A stretch of DNA of 64,000 nt from DASXQK01 sp963757155 (GTDB lineage: Bacteria > Pseudomonadota > Alphaproteobacteria > Dongiales > Dongiaceae): NCBI GenBank assembly GCA_963757155.1, contig CAVWQS010000009.1, forward strand, positions 248,001-312,000, read 5' to 3'. The translations under genes and the position numbers were made by a program. Under the pieces are notes generated by a model. It had not been told where the DNA came from and searched no databases. It saw only the letters and a program-made list of their open reading frames with translations. This document shows, piece after piece, positions 63,205-64,000 of this stretch. Each line of letters starts with the position of its first letter. Within the stretch, counting starts at the first letter, position 1.

Positions 63205-64000
63205 ATGCCTTGGAAGGAAACCTGTGCGATGGACGAGAAGATGAGCTTCATCGTTGCGCGCCTGAGGGGCGATATGACGATGACGGAGCTGTGCGAGCAG
63301 TTCGGCATCAGCCGGGATACGGGCTACGAGTTGTGGCGGCGCTACCAGGCGCAAGGCGCGTCCGGCTTGGAGCCGCGGTCGCGTGCGCCGCATCGGCCTG
63401 CGCAGACGATGGCAATCGAGATCGCCGAGGCGATCATCGCGCTTCGATTGGAGAGGCCGAGCTGGGGTCCGAAGAAGTTGCGAGCCGTGCTGCAGCGGCG
63501 TTCGCCGGCGATCGTCTGGCCGGCGCCATCGACGATGGGAGACCTGCTGCGACGGGAGGGGTTGAGCAAGCCTCGCCGCCGGCAGCGCCGACCGGTGCCG
63601 CTGACGCGGCCTTTTCTGCAGGTCTGCGAGCCCAATGATCGCTGGTGCATAGACTTCAAAGGTTGGTTTCGGACCGGCGACGGTCAGCGTTGCGATCCTT
63701 TGACCCTCACCGATGCCTACAGCCGTTTCCTCATCGAGTGTCGGATCGTGCCGCCGACGACCGAAGGGGTCTGGGCCCTGGTAGATCGGGCCTTTGGCGA
63801 GCTGGGCTTGCCACGGGCCATCCGCAGCGACAATGGCATCCCCTTTGCCTGCACGACCAGTGCCGGGGGGTTGACCCGGCTCTCGGTTCATTGGGTCAAG
63901 CTCGGCATCGAGCTCGAGCGGATCGAGCCGGGCAAGCCGCAACAGAACGGCCGTCACGAGCGCATGCATGGCACGCTCAAGGCTGAGACCTCCCGCCCGC
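63205..64000 (+). mobile_element. IS481-family transposase gene, 3' end outside window
   Basis: From ATG 63205 the frame is open to base 64000 (265 codons). It reads an N-terminal HTH (MPWKETCAMDEKMSFIVARL, TELCEQFGISRDTGYELWRR) and a DDE integrase core with CIDFKGWF, RSDNGIPFA and PQQNGRHERMHGTLK, giving the Asp, Asp and Glu in the expected order. IS481 transposases have one such frame of roughly 300-400 residues, so the 3' end and right inverted repeat are outside. The left end probably lies between 63115 and 63170. Confidence 0.87.

Overview
The window is high-GC DNA with tightly packed genes and many 1-4 base overlaps. Its protein families (DSD1-type aldolase, SorC regulator, IS481 element, GtrA/GtrB-type transferases, Srf proteins) fit a Gram-negative proteobacterium. 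Codon use and small intergenic palindromes suggest an alphaproteobacterium, possibly Rhodospirillales. That placement is an inference, since there is no rRNA or marker gene here. I saw no tRNA, rRNA or CRISPR array.

Layout. (1) 1-3084: the 3' part of a D-threonine-aldolase-like gene, a secreted TPR protein and a small conserved-looking protein. (2) 3510-35948: a large surface-polysaccharide region. It holds a plus-strand pair of glycosyltransferases (3510-6176), then a translationally coupled minus-strand operon (13824 to 6191) for a GDP-heptose-type sugar. That operon has transaldolase, GmhB-, GmhA-, HddC- and HddA-like genes, two oxidoreductases, a nucleotide-sugar dehydrogenase homologue and an epimerase. 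Upstream on the same strand lie a broken GtrA, a methyltransferase and a membrane protein fused to a GtrB-like transferase. A plus-strand sugar-modification group follows (19088-24515), then a giant multidomain protein (24858-30659) carrying sulfotransferase, WbsX, GT4, GT2 and methyltransferase modules. A minus-strand group of a HAD protein, a GT2 and a broken GT4 closes the region. (3) 36097-54542: an envelope-spanning locus, the most unusual part of the window. It encodes a membrane-anchored trypsin-like protease, two SrfA-like membrane proteins (one with a vWA domain), SrfB (actin/Hsp70-like ATPase fold), SrfC (GTPase-like), a Sel1-type membrane protein, a periplasmic vWA protein resembling the sensor half of PpkA, an ABC ATPase plus FtsX/LolC-like permease, a SUMF1-fold protein and two coiled-coil lipoproteins. 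The last five resemble the TagT-TagS-TagR-TagQ/PpkA relay of type VI secretion, but no secretion structural gene is present. (4) 54564-63005: an SDR, then a carbohydrate import and catabolism operon (two permeases, binding protein, FGGY kinase, glycerol-1-phosphate-dehydrogenase-like enzyme, SorC regulator) with a candidate operator upstream. (5) 63205-64000: the 5' part of an IS481-family transposase, cut by the window end.

Eleven frameshifts were inferred in eight genes where the protein clearly continues in another frame. Ten of the eleven are +1. They may be residual one-base insertion errors or true lesions. Genes with breaks are annotated at full span and the break point is given.
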